Assembly: GCA_964552395.1 (NCBI GenBank) | Contig: CAZKGM010000003.1 | Coordinates: 1-64,000, forward strand | Origin: JAJDNH01 sp964552395 | Lineage (GTDB): Bacteria; Acidobacteriota; Thermoanaerobaculia; Thermoanaerobaculales; Sulfomarinibacteraceae | Direction: 5' to 3' | DNA length: 64,000 nucleotides | In this document: positions 1 to 6,871 of the stretch, piece by piece | Numbering within the stretch: position 1 is the first letter of the stretch | How the letters are laid out: each line of letters begins with the position of its first letter | Notes under the pieces: generated by a model | Told to the model about the DNA's origin: nothing | What the model saw: only the letters and a program-made list of their open reading frames with translations | Database searches by the model: none | Made by a program: the position numbers and the translations under genes

Positions 1-1
1 C

Positions 2-2035
2 CGCGCCACTGACGAGGCCAACGGCCAGGAAGACGCCAACATCGCCGAGGCTTCGACCTCCGCCTCGGGCAGCGGGATGCCTATAGACGAGAGCTTCCCT
101 ACCGGTGACCCACCCGCTGGCTGGAGCATTGTTGACGGCGGAACTGGCACCCAGCACTGGACAACGACGAACCCCGGCGGCAGGTCGACACCAGGCGGCA
201 TGACCGCGCCGTTCGAGATTATCGATAGCGACTACGATGGCCGAGGCAGAACGCAGAACGACAGCCTAATAACGCCTGGCTTTAGCTCAGCTGGAGCCAT
301 CAGTGTGACTCTAGAGTTTGATACCTACTACCGGGATTACGATACCAACGATTTTGCCTACATTGACGTTTCTTCTAACGGTGGTTCGAGCTGGACCAAT
401 CTCGACACATGGACGACGAATCACGGCAGCGCGAGCGCCGCCATTCACGAAACCTACGACACAACAGCTCTCGCGGGCTCATCGACGAATGTGAAGGTCC
501 GGTTCCGCTACGTCGCCACATGGGGATGGTATTGGTTTGTCGACAACGTGAAGGTTACGGTGCTCGGCGCCTGCTCCTCGACACCGAGTGATCCGCTGTA
601 CCTGACCGTGCGCTCGGTCAACGGTGAGGACAAGCTCGAGTGGGTCAACCCTCAGGCACCGTACTCATCGACAAACATCTGCCGCAGCACCTCGGGCTAC
701 CCGGATCCCTCGACCTGCACGCCGCTGACGACGCGGACGGGAACCGTCGGCGCCTACGACAGCTGGACCGACACCGGGCTGACCAACAACATCACCTACT
801 ACTACACGGCGTTCGTCGACGGCGGCACCGGCGCCTACTCGAGCGGCCGAGAGGCGTGGGGCCGCCCGCTCGACAGCAGCGGCCACATCAAGTGGGCCTA
901 CCACACCGCGGCAGCCTCGCTGACACCACCCGGTGTACGGCCCGGGACGCTCGGCACCGGCGCTACCTACGCCGTCTCCAACGACCGCATCCTGCACGGC
1001 ATGAACACGACCGCGAGCGGCGGCGACTGGCCGCGCACGACACCGTTTGCCTGGGAACCGATGGCGATGAACGGCCCGGCCGGGGCGCGGCCCGGGGTGG
1101 TGCCGACGACCGTGGTTCCCGGCGCCGACACGGTCACTTTCCTGGGCGCCGAGGACGGCCACGTCTACGCCGCCGACGCCAAGACCGGGACCACGCTGTG
1201 GCAGAGCGCCCAGCTCGCCAACATGCTGCTGGCCTCGCCGTCGGGCACCTTCACCGCCTTCGGCGGCTCGTACGACCAGCTGTTCATCGGCACCCGCAGC
1301 GCCACCTCCGACAACGCGGTCTACGCCCTCGACCCGTCGGACGGCGCGACCAGGTGGTCGTTCAACAACGGCGGCGGCGCCGGCGGCATCGGCATCATCT
1401 CCTCCGGCGCAGCCGTGGATGTGACCGCCAACCGGCTTTACTTCACCAGCCGCGCGCGCGGCGGCGGCTCCTCAAACACCCTGTGGTGCATCAGCTTTAC
1501 CGACACCGGCGCGAGCCTGGTGTGGGGGGTTCCCGTCGGCGACATCGACGGTGCACCTGTCCTCTACCAGGGCCGGCTGTACGTGGGCACCAACGACGGC
1601 CACGTCTACGCCATCAACCCATCCAGCGGCGCAACGCTGTGGACGGAGACGCTCACCACGGGCGACGGACCGGTCAAGGGGTTCGTCAGCCCCGAGGCGT
1701 CACCGACGCTGCCGCGCCGCCTCTACTTCGCCACCACGACCAAGATGTGGGCCCTCAACGACAACGGGAGCTCGGCGAGCCTCGCTTGGAGCGTGAGCAC
1801 GATCGGCGGGCCGTCGATCCCACTGGCGCCGTACGGCGCGAGCAAGCTCTACGTCGGCTCGAGCGACGGCAGCCTGTACCAGCTCGACGCCGCGTCAGGG
1901 AACGTCGACACCTCGCTGATGCTCGGCGACGGCAGCGGCGCCGTCGGCAGCCCGGCCTACGACACGGTCAACAACATCGCTTACGTCGGCTCCGAGGCGG
2001 GCGTCGTCTACGCCGTCACGCTGCCGTTGCAGTAA
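2..2035 (+). CDS. Secreted PQQ-type beta-propeller protein with FN3 domain, 5' end outside window
   Basis: The reading frame is open from the first bases of the window, so the true start lies upstream and at least 678 residues are seen here. An apparent ATG at 77 is internal and has no ribosome binding site. The first ~175 visible residues look like an extracellular jelly-roll domain of the MAM or immune-inhibitor type ('YIDVSSNGGSSW', 'WYWFVDNVKV'). A fibronectin-III-like segment follows, and then a PQQ/quinoprotein-like propeller with repeated blades such as 'GHVYAADAKTGTTLW' and 'GHVYAINPSSGATLW'. No catalytic motif is visible. It is probably an exported or surface protein. Eleven bases separate it from the next gene, which is probably cotranscribed. 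Confidence 0.8.
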   Translation, partial: RATDEANGQEDANIAEASTSASGSGMPIDESFPTGDPPAGWSIVDGGTGTQHWTTTNPGGRSTPGGMTAPFEIIDSDYDGRGRTQNDSLITPGFSSAGAISVTLEFDTYYRDYDTNDFAYIDVSSNGGSSWTNLDTWTTNHGSASAAIHETYDTTALAGSSTNVKVRFRYVATWGWYWFVDNVKVTVLGACSSTPSDPLYLTVRSVNGEDKLEWVNPQAPYSSTNICRSTSGYPDPSTCTPLTTRTGTVGAYDSWTDTGLTNNITYYYTAFVDGGTGAYSSGREAWGRPLDSSGHIKWAYHTAAASLTPPGVRPGTLGTGATYAVSNDRILHGMNTTASGGDWPRTTPFAWEPMAMNGPAGARPGVVPTTVVPGADTVTFLGAEDGHVYAADAKTGTTLWQSAQLANMLLASPSGTFTAFGGSYDQLFIGTRSATSDNAVYALDPSDGATRWSFNNGGGAGGIGIISSGAAVDVTANRLYFTSRARGGGSSNTLWCISFTDTGASLVWGVPVGDIDGAPVLYQGRLYVGTNDGHVYAINPSSGATLWTETLTTGDGPVKGFVSPEASPTLPRRLYFATTTKMWALNDNGSSASLAWSVSTIGGPSIPLAPYGASKLYVGSSDGSLYQLDAASGNVDTSLMLGDGSGAVGSPAYDTVNNIAYVGSEAGVVYAVTLPLQ

Positions 2036-2046
2036 GGAGGATCGCC

Positions 2047-2580
2047 ATGCGTACGCACAGACTTCTCACCGGCACGCTCACCGCCGCGACGGCTCTCCTC
2101 GCAGCGGCCGGGTTCGCGCAGGTCGGACCGCCCACCAGCAACTGCCCGCGGGTTGTGGTCGGCTCGGTCGAGCACCCGGCGGACGTGGCGGTCAACCGCT
2201 TCTCGGCGGTCAAGACGACGGATCTGATCTTCCACATCATGTTCACGACCGAGGTCGCCAAGGACCACGTGGTGACGCTCAACGTCTACACGCCGCACGG
2301 CCACCTCTACCGCCGCCTCGACGTGCCGGTGGCGCCGGGCCGGGGCAACGCCCCCGCCGGGACGCGGCGACTGGCGGGCTACCCGTACCCGGTCAAGGTC
2401 GAGACGCCGGTGCAGCGCACGGCCGCAGGCAGGAGCTACGCCGTGGTCGACGTGTCGCTGCCGGTCGCCGGTACCTCGATCGTCACCAGCTCGCTGTACG
2501 GGCAGTGGCAGGTCGAGGTCGTGATGGACGGGGCGCGGCAGCCGTGCCCCGACCGGAGCTCGTTCTACATTACGCAGTGA
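2047..2580 (+). CDS. Small secreted protein of unknown function
   Basis: The 177-residue product starts with a clear Sec signal peptide (MRTHRLLTGTLTAATALLAAAGFAQ), cleaved near residue 22-25. The ATG follows a strong AAGGAGGA ribosome binding site that overlaps the previous stop codon, so the two genes are coupled. The mature part is predicted to be mainly beta, with a Cys near each end (NCPR and PCPD) that could form a disulphide. I do not recognise the family. It may be an accessory protein of the propeller gene before it. A role as substrate of the downstream modification cassette is possible, but nothing in the sequence points to it. Confidence 0.75.
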   Translation: MRTHRLLTGTLTAATALLAAAGFAQVGPPTSNCPRVVVGSVEHPADVAVNRFSAVKTTDLIFHIMFTTEVAKDHVVTLNVYTPHGHLYRRLDVPVAPGRGNAPAGTRRLAGYPYPVKVETPVQRTAAGRSYAVVDVSLPVAGTSIVTSSLYGQWQVEVVMDGARQPCPDRSSFYITQ

Positions 2581-2636
2581 GTTTCCGGCGTCCGTGAGGG
2601 CGGGCGCCATTGTCATTGTTCGGATGGAGGTTCAGC

Positions 2637-3047
2637 ATGAAGTTCCGGAGGGCCAGGGACGTCGCCTGGCGGACTATCGATGACGAGACCCTGGTCATCC
2701 AGCTCAGCCGCTACCGGATGTACGGGCTCAACGCGGCGGGCTCCCGGGTCTGGGAAGCGCTCACCGAGCCGGCCGAGGTGGACCGCCTGGCGGCCCTGAC
2801 CGCCGAGGGCGAGACCGACGCCAGGCATCGCACGGCACTCTCCGCGTTCCTCACCGAGCTGACCACCGAAGGGCTGCTGCAGGCGGAGACCACAACCTCG
2901 GAAGCGCCGCCCGCGGTTCCGGCCACGCCCGAGGAGCCCCTCCTGCCACGCGTGATGTGGTGCGAAGAGGTCGAACGTTTCGCCGGCGCCTGTGCGTTCG
3001 CCCCGACCATCAGTGTCATCTGCGACCAGCAGCCGTTCAACTCGTGA
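2637..3047 (+). CDS. PqqD-like peptide-binding protein with Cys-containing C-terminal tail
   Basis: The product has 136 residues. GGAGG lies seven bases before the ATG at 2637, and this start is preferred over the in-frame ATG at 2610. Residues 1-85 form a PqqD/RRE-like winged-helix domain ('GLNAAGSRVWEAL'). PqqD proteins present precursor peptides to radical SAM enzymes. Residues 86-104 are a Pro/Thr/Glu-rich linker. Residues 105-136 form a distinct tail with cysteines at 109, 119 and 129, spaced exactly ten apart, and the protein ends in PFNS with a C-terminal serine. Classical PqqD is about 90 residues, so linker and tail are extra. No separate precursor gene is visible, so the tail is a plausible substrate of the next three enzymes (inference). 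The gene overlaps the kinase by GTGA. Confidence 0.8.
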   Translation: MKFRRARDVAWRTIDDETLVIQLSRYRMYGLNAAGSRVWEALTEPAEVDRLAALTAEGETDARHRTALSAFLTELTTEGLLQAETTTSEAPPAVPATPEEPLLPRVMWCEEVERFAGACAFAPTISVICDQQPFNS

Positions 3048-3826
3048 GCCGGGCTGCGAGGATGGTCGATCCAGGATTCTCCCAGCCCCATTCTCCAACA
3101 CGATCATGGGTCAGGATCGACCTCGGAGGGCCGGTCTTCGAGCTCAGGAGCTTATCCACGGAGTGGCTCGAGACCATGATCGCCCGCTTCGCAGGTTTCC
3201 TCACCGACGGCAGCGCCGACTTCACGCTCGAGTACCGGCCCGCCGTCGGCGGCCCGGACGGCGGCGCGCGCTCGCGTCCGCCGTCGATCATCATCGACAG
3301 CTCCCGCCGCCACGCCTTCTTCCACGGCAGCGGCGACGTGGAGCACGTCGACAGCTTCCTGCGCACGGTTCTGCCCCGCATCGCGGCGCCGGCCTTGGTG
3401 GCCCACGCCGTTCTCCTCGGCGACGGTGACCGGGGCTGGCTCTGCTGCGGCGGCTCCGGCGCCGGCAAGAGCACCCTCGCGACCCTGCTGCCAGAGGCCG
3501 CGCTCTGCGACGAGCTCGCCTTGGTGCGGCTTGCCGGCGCCGGCGTCGACGCCGTCTCACTCCCCTACTGGCGCGCTCGACCCGGACGCGTGCGGCTCTC
3601 CGGGGTTTTGCTGCTCGAGCACGGTGACGGGGACCGGTTGACGCCGCTCCCCCCGATGCAAGCGGCGCAAGCCCTCAGGAGCCACATCTACTGGCCGACG
3701 GAGAGCCCGACGGCTGCCGCCGCGGCATTCGCCACCTTCAGCGAGGTCATCGCCAGGCTGCCGGTCTCCCGCCTTGCCTTCCTACCCCATGCCGCAGTGT
3801 GGACGACGATAACGCGGGGAATCTGA
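3044..3826 (+). CDS. HprK-related P-loop kinase
   Basis: The 260-residue product starts at a GTG that overlaps the PqqD stop codon (GTGA), which implies translational coupling; an ATG at 3062 is the alternative. A Walker A motif GGSGAGKST spans residues 136-144 and follows 'AHAVLLG', the usual HPr-kinase layout. An acidic CDELALV segment at 155-161 occupies the Walker B/catalytic position. HPr kinase relatives in peptide clusters are known to phosphorylate the C-terminal serine of lasso precursors (the paeninodin type). The adjacent PqqD-like protein ends in serine, which makes its tail a candidate target, although this is inference. Related kinases also sit beside PqqD proteins in clusters whose function is unknown. 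Confidence 0.8.
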   Translation: MSRAARMVDPGFSQPHSPTRSWVRIDLGGPVFELRSLSTEWLETMIARFAGFLTDGSADFTLEYRPAVGGPDGGARSRPPSIIIDSSRRHAFFHGSGDVEHVDSFLRTVLPRIAAPALVAHAVLLGDGDRGWLCCGGSGAGKSTLATLLPEAALCDELALVRLAGAGVDAVSLPYWRARPGRVRLSGVLLLEHGDGDRLTPLPPMQAAQALRSHIYWPTESPTAAAAAFATFSEVIARLPVSRLAFLPHAAVWTTITRGI

Positions 3827-3827
3827 G

Positions 3828-4859
3828 ATGAGCGGGATGGCCCACTTTAGACATCTTCTGGCCAAGGCGGCCCGCGACAGAACCCCGGTCGATGTCTCCG
3901 TAGAGATCACCCACCGCTGCAACTACCGCTGTCGGCACTGCTACATCCCCGACCTGACGGCTCCGGACCTGATGCCGACCGAGCGGATCCTGCTCCTGCT
4001 CGAGGAGCTGGCCGAGATGGGAACCCTGTTCCTCACCCTGACCGGCGGCGAGCCGCTGGTGCGCCGCGACTGGGAAACCATCGCGCGGCGGGCGCGGCAG
4101 CTCGGCTTCATGCTCACGATCCTGACCAACGGCGCCCTGATCGACGATCAGGCCGCGGACACCCTCGTCGAGCTCGCGGCCGGCGCCGAGGTCAGCCTCC
4201 ACAGCATGGATCCGGACACCTTCGACCGGATTACATGCAGTCAAGGCTCCTTTGCGCGCACCATCCGCGGCATCGAGCTCCTCGTCGACCGCTCGGTTCC
4301 GGTCGAGCTCAAGGTGCCGGTCACGGTGCTCAACCGCGACCACGTTCCGGCCGTGATGGAGTATGCGGAGGGGCTGGGGGTGCCCTGCCGGGCGTTCCCG
4401 AAGATCGTGGCCCGCAAGGACGGCAACCTGCAGCCGCTGCAGCTCCGCATCCCCGAGCCGGAGCTGGTCGACTTCTACGCCGGCCCGCACTCCGGGTGCC
4501 ACATCGACAGCACCGATGCTCCTGATCGCGGTCACGACGGCCCGCTGTGCGCGGCCGCCCACCGCTACGCCAACATCACCGCCGCCGGCGACATCATGGC
4601 GTGCAACATCCTGCCCGGCTCGGCGGGCAACCTGCTTGCCTCTACGTTCCGGGACATCTGGGAGCGCTCGCCGTGGCTCAACAGGATCCGCGACATCCGT
4701 CGCAGGGACCTCCCAGTCTGCTCGACCTGTGACAAGTTTTCCTACTGCGGGCGCTGCCTGGCCCAGGCGATGGTCGAGGACGGCGACATCCTCGGGCCGT
4801 CGCGGATCGCGTGCGACCACGCGGAGGCCGTCGAACGTGCCGTGCGCAGGGGAGCCTGA
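3828..4859 (+). CDS. Radical SAM/SPASM peptide-modifying enzyme
   Basis: The 343-residue protein has the radical SAM motif CNYRCRHC at residues 31-38 (CxxxCxxC, one [4Fe-4S] cluster) and the 'TGGEPL' SAM-binding motif. Its C-terminal SPASM region (CNILPGSAGN, then VCSTCDKFSYCGRC, then a last Cys near IACDHA) would bind auxiliary iron-sulphur clusters. This is the PqqE/sactipeptide-maturase architecture, and such enzymes form carbon-carbon or thioether crosslinks in peptides. It begins one base after the kinase stop codon and lies three bases before the B2 protease gene. Three evenly spaced cysteines in the PqqD tail would suit thioether chemistry, but substrate and product are not established. 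Confidence 0.88.
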   Translation: MSGMAHFRHLLAKAARDRTPVDVSVEITHRCNYRCRHCYIPDLTAPDLMPTERILLLLEELAEMGTLFLTLTGGEPLVRRDWETIARRARQLGFMLTILTNGALIDDQAADTLVELAAGAEVSLHSMDPDTFDRITCSQGSFARTIRGIELLVDRSVPVELKVPVTVLNRDHVPAVMEYAEGLGVPCRAFPKIVARKDGNLQPLQLRIPEPELVDFYAGPHSGCHIDSTDAPDRGHDGPLCAAAHRYANITAAGDIMACNILPGSAGNLLASTFRDIWERSPWLNRIRDIRRRDLPVCSTCDKFSYCGRCLAQAMVEDGDILGPSRIACDHAEAVERAVRRGA

Positions 4860-4862
4860 GCC

Positions 4863-5258
4863 GTGCGTGGCCCGCTTCTGCGAGCCCGTTCACTCGCCTC
4901 CGTCGTCACTGCCTCGCTCCTCGTGCGCCGCCTGTACGGCCGCGCGCCGCTCGACCGCCTCGTCGATCTCCTGCGCACCGGGCCGCCGTTTCCGCCCTCC
5001 CTATGCGATCCCCGCCTGCACCTGGAAAGCGTGAACCTGCTGCTGCCCTTTCTGCCGCCCCGCGGCCTGCGGTCGTGCTTCAAGCGCTCGCTGATCCTGA
5101 TGAACCTCTGGCACCGCTGCGGTCTCGACCCGCGCCTCCACCTCGGTGTGCGGCAGACAGGCTCCGGTGGCGGCAGCGGCCACGCCTGGGTCACCGCACC
5201 CGGCGCGCCCGTGCTCACCGCCGACAGCGACGGCTACCGCGAGGCGGTGGTGGTGTAG
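4863..5258 (+). CDS. Lasso-type B2 leader peptidase (transglutaminase fold)
   Basis: The 131-residue product matches the McjB C-terminal/B2 protease pattern. The catalytic Cys is C72 in SCFKRSL, the His is H107 in GHAWV, and an Asp lies near position 121. 'NLWHRCGLDPRLHLGV' between them is a typical B2 spacer. In lasso peptide systems B2 removes the leader peptide. No lasso cyclase (asparagine-synthetase-like) gene is nearby, so a lasso product is not supported. The start is a GTG three bases after the radical SAM stop codon. It is the last gene of the cassette, and a repeat begins just after its stop codon. Confidence 0.85.
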   Translation: MRGPLLRARSLASVVTASLLVRRLYGRAPLDRLVDLLRTGPPFPPSLCDPRLHLESVNLLLPFLPPRGLRSCFKRSLILMNLWHRCGLDPRLHLGVRQTGSGGGSGHAWVTAPGAPVLTADSDGYREAVVV

Positions 5259-5262
5259 GGCG

Positions 5263-5370
5263 AAAGTGAGAAGGTCCTGCCCACCCACCCGGAGAGTAAG
5301 GAGGGAAGGGTAAGGAGTAAGGGGACCCCTGCCGTCCCAAAAAACCTACCTGTAGCGCGCTCCAGAGAAC
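5263..5370 (+). repeat. Dispersed 3'-end repeat, copy 1
   Basis: The element runs from AAAGTGAGAAGGTCC through CCCACCCACCCGGAGAG to TAGCGCGCTCCAGAGAAC. It begins five bases after the stop codon of the B2 gene. Related copies lie at 11661-11694 (reverse), 27200-27292 (reverse) and 45279-45400 (forward). Confidence 0.65.
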
Positions 5371-5844
5371 GTGACGTTCAAACGGGCGTGCCGGGCACAG
5401 CTTCTTCCTGAAGCGCGACGGGTAGGCCAGCGCGATGCAAGGGAAAAGCTGATGCCGGGCTCCCACGGCCCTTGGCGTTCAGAGAACAGCTTCAGCTTTG
5501 GAAGAGGCGGCCCGAGTGGCTTCCGGCGGTCGCCACGAGGTCATTCATCCCTGCTCGTTGTCTCGCGACCGCCGGAAACGCGAGGCGGGCGGTTATTCTG
5601 TGACCGCACGGCCGCCGGAGTAGCGGAGAATCCTCCCCAGGTCTTCCGGCGAAGGGTTCCCGGGCTGTTCAGACACGCGGCCCACCCCCCGCCCAGATCC
5701 TTCCTCGCTCGCAAGCTCGCTCATCAGGATGACACCACCGGCAAACGGCTCAGCCAAACGACACGAAGAGAAGGGGGTCCGTCGAAACCTTCCCTGGTCC
5801 GCCCTCGAGGGAACATCTCGCGCCCTGAGTGCGTATCATGCTTA

Positions 5845-5872
5845 GCGATTCGAGCTACGAATCGCGTACACT
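5845..5872 (+). promoter_or_regulatory. Palindrome and -10 element upstream of small membrane protein
   Basis: A perfect 8-base inverted repeat (GCGATTCG at 5845-5852 and CGAATCGC at 5858-5865) is followed by TACACT at 5867-5872. A transcript would start near 5879, leaving a short leader with the ribosome binding site of the GTG at 5897. The palindrome would overlap the promoter core and could be an operator. No good -35 box is visible. Confidence 0.4.
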
Positions 5873-5896
5873 GGAATGCGAACGGGGAAGGACAAC

Positions 5897-6085
5897 GTGG
5901 GCGACAAAGGCGACAGAGGGTGCGGGTGCTGCGGCGGCGGGATCTTCGGGAGCATCGGCGCGGTGCTCGCCGCCCTGCTGAGCTGGGGCACCAACCACAG
6001 CATTCTGTGGGCCCTGCTCCACGCCTGTATGAGCTGGTTCTACGTCATCTACCACTGGTTCGTGTACGGCAACATCCTCCCTTAG
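5897..6085 (+). CDS. Small Cys/Gly-rich membrane protein
   Basis: The 62-residue protein starts at GTG 5897, which has GGGGAAGGA five bases upstream; the in-frame ATG at 5876 has no such site and falls at the predicted transcript start. The N-terminus is charged and rich in Gly and Cys (GDRGCGCCGGG). Two hydrophobic stretches follow, the second aromatic (MSWFYVIYHWFVYG). It is probably an inner-membrane protein, possibly binding metal through the CGCC motif. I do not recognise the family. Codon use matches that of neighbouring genes. Confidence 0.6.
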   Translation: MGDKGDRGCGCCGGGIFGSIGAVLAALLSWGTNHSILWALLHACMSWFYVIYHWFVYGNILP

Positions 6086-6397
6086 TACCCCGCTCGGGAC
6101 CCCGCTCCGGCTGCGATCCATAGAATGGGGTCGGCTGCGCGTTCTTCGCTTGTCGCACGTCTCCAACGTACCTGCAGGTACGCCTGCGACGTGCTCCGGC
6201 GAGAGAAAACGCACATCTGACCCCACCTTGCAAACCTCGCTTCGAACCGGGGTCCCGGCCGGGGCTCTGGAAGCGCCTGGCTTGCATCCGGAGGTCGTAC
6301 CGGTCAGGAAGGGGCGGCCGTGCGGCCTCGGCTTCGCAGCGTCATTCCCGGGAAGCGAAAAGGCGCGACCTGCTAGAGTGGGGTGAAGGAGGCCGGT
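6086..6397. other. Intergenic region with repeat
   Basis: I see no gene here. The region holds the first copy of the 39-base TTGTCGCACGTCTCC repeat, followed by a GTACCTGCAGGTAC palindrome near 6169-6182. Frames on either strand show no family resemblance. Confidence 0.5.
6137..6175 (+). repeat. 39-base intergenic repeat, copy 1
   Basis: This segment (GCGCGTTCTTCGCTTGTCGC, then ACGTCTCCAACGTACCTGC) matches 17998-18036 with a single mismatch. It runs into the palindrome GTACCTGCAGGTAC. The two copies are about 12 kb apart and both lie in intergenic DNA. Confidence 0.75.
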
Positions 6398-6547
6398 TTG
6401 GGACGAAAAGGCGGCGCGTACAAGTTCGCGAAACGAAGCAGGGAGCTGGAGAAGCAGAAGAAGAAGAAGGAGAAGCTCGATCGCAAGCGGAACAGGGACT
6501 CCGATGAGGTCGACGCCGAGCCGGAGACCGAGCCTCAACAACCCTAA
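6398..6547 (+). CDS. Small lysine-rich conserved protein
   Basis: This 49-residue gene starts at TTG, five bases after a strong AAGGAGG. The product begins MGRKGGAYKFAKRSRELEKQ, continues with a Lys/Glu-rich helix and ends in an acidic Asp/Glu/Pro/Gln tail. Similar 'YKFAKR.RELEK..KK' micro-proteins are, as I recall, widespread in Deltaproteobacteria and Acidobacteria and have no known function. The strong basic-then-acidic charge pattern suggests nucleic-acid or ribosome binding, which is inference. Its length and TTG start make it easy to miss. Confidence 0.6.
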   Translation: MGRKGGAYKFAKRSRELEKQKKKKEKLDRKRNRDSDEVDAEPETEPQQP

Positions 6548-6871
6548 GTCCGCGCTTCTCACCACCACGCGGTTGCAGCGCGCGATGCGCCGGCGCTGGC
6601 GACGTTTTCTCGTCTCCGCGTATTCGACGTGTTCACGAGCACACCTCCGTGGGCGGGTGGATTTCCAGCGCTTTGTCACTCCGTCACCGGGCGGGGGCTC
6701 AGTCACTCCCGGATGGACTGCAACGGGCCTCCGAATCGGCGATCGCGCCGCGATCGCCCTCAAACGATCCGGGCGGAAGACCTTTCATCCCTTCGCGTCC
6801 TTCGCGTCCTGGCGGTTTGAACGTCCCCCCACCGTACCCAGCGTCCTTCACGGAGACCACCTACGTCGAGG
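6548..6871. other. Intergenic region between convergent genes
   Basis: No gene is recognisable. It lies downstream of the small basic gene and of the reverse-strand ABC-F gene. It holds one copy of the 'CTTCGCGTCCTTCGCGTCC' repeat at 6791-6820 and no obvious intrinsic terminator. Confidence 0.5.
6791..6820 (+). repeat. CTTCGCGTCC-type intergenic repeat, copy 1
   Basis: The segment CTTCGCGTCCTTCGCGTCC followed by TGGCGGTTTGA belongs to the same family as the inverted pair at 20576-20651. Elements of this CGCGTC/GCGGTT type recur between genes in many environmental genomes, as I recall. Confidence 0.5.

Larger units (their letters stand above)
5259..5896. other. Intergenic region after the peptide cassette
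   Basis: I find no convincing gene in these 640 bases. The first ~110 bases are a copy of the GTGAGAAGGT/GCGCGCTCC repeat. The middle part is unassigned, and open frames through it (for example 5371-6123) have no family resemblance. The end carries the palindrome and -10 element of the next small gene. Confidence 0.6.

Noticed and set aside
640..2046. Forward frame extending the small secreted protein far upstream
   Set aside because: The upstream part overlaps the propeller gene in another frame and is Arg/His-rich shadow sequence. The ATG at 2047 has a strong ribosome binding site and starts a signal peptide.
2637..5258. Lasso peptide biosynthesis cluster
   Set aside because: Only the B2 protease is of lasso type. 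No asparagine-synthetase-like cyclase or separate precursor gene is present, and a radical SAM enzyme is, so a lasso product is not supported.
5371..6123. Forward frame of 250 codons between the peptide cassette and the small membrane gene
   Set aside because: It has no ribosome binding site, is Arg-rich, includes repeat DNA and overlaps the better supported small membrane gene in another frame.
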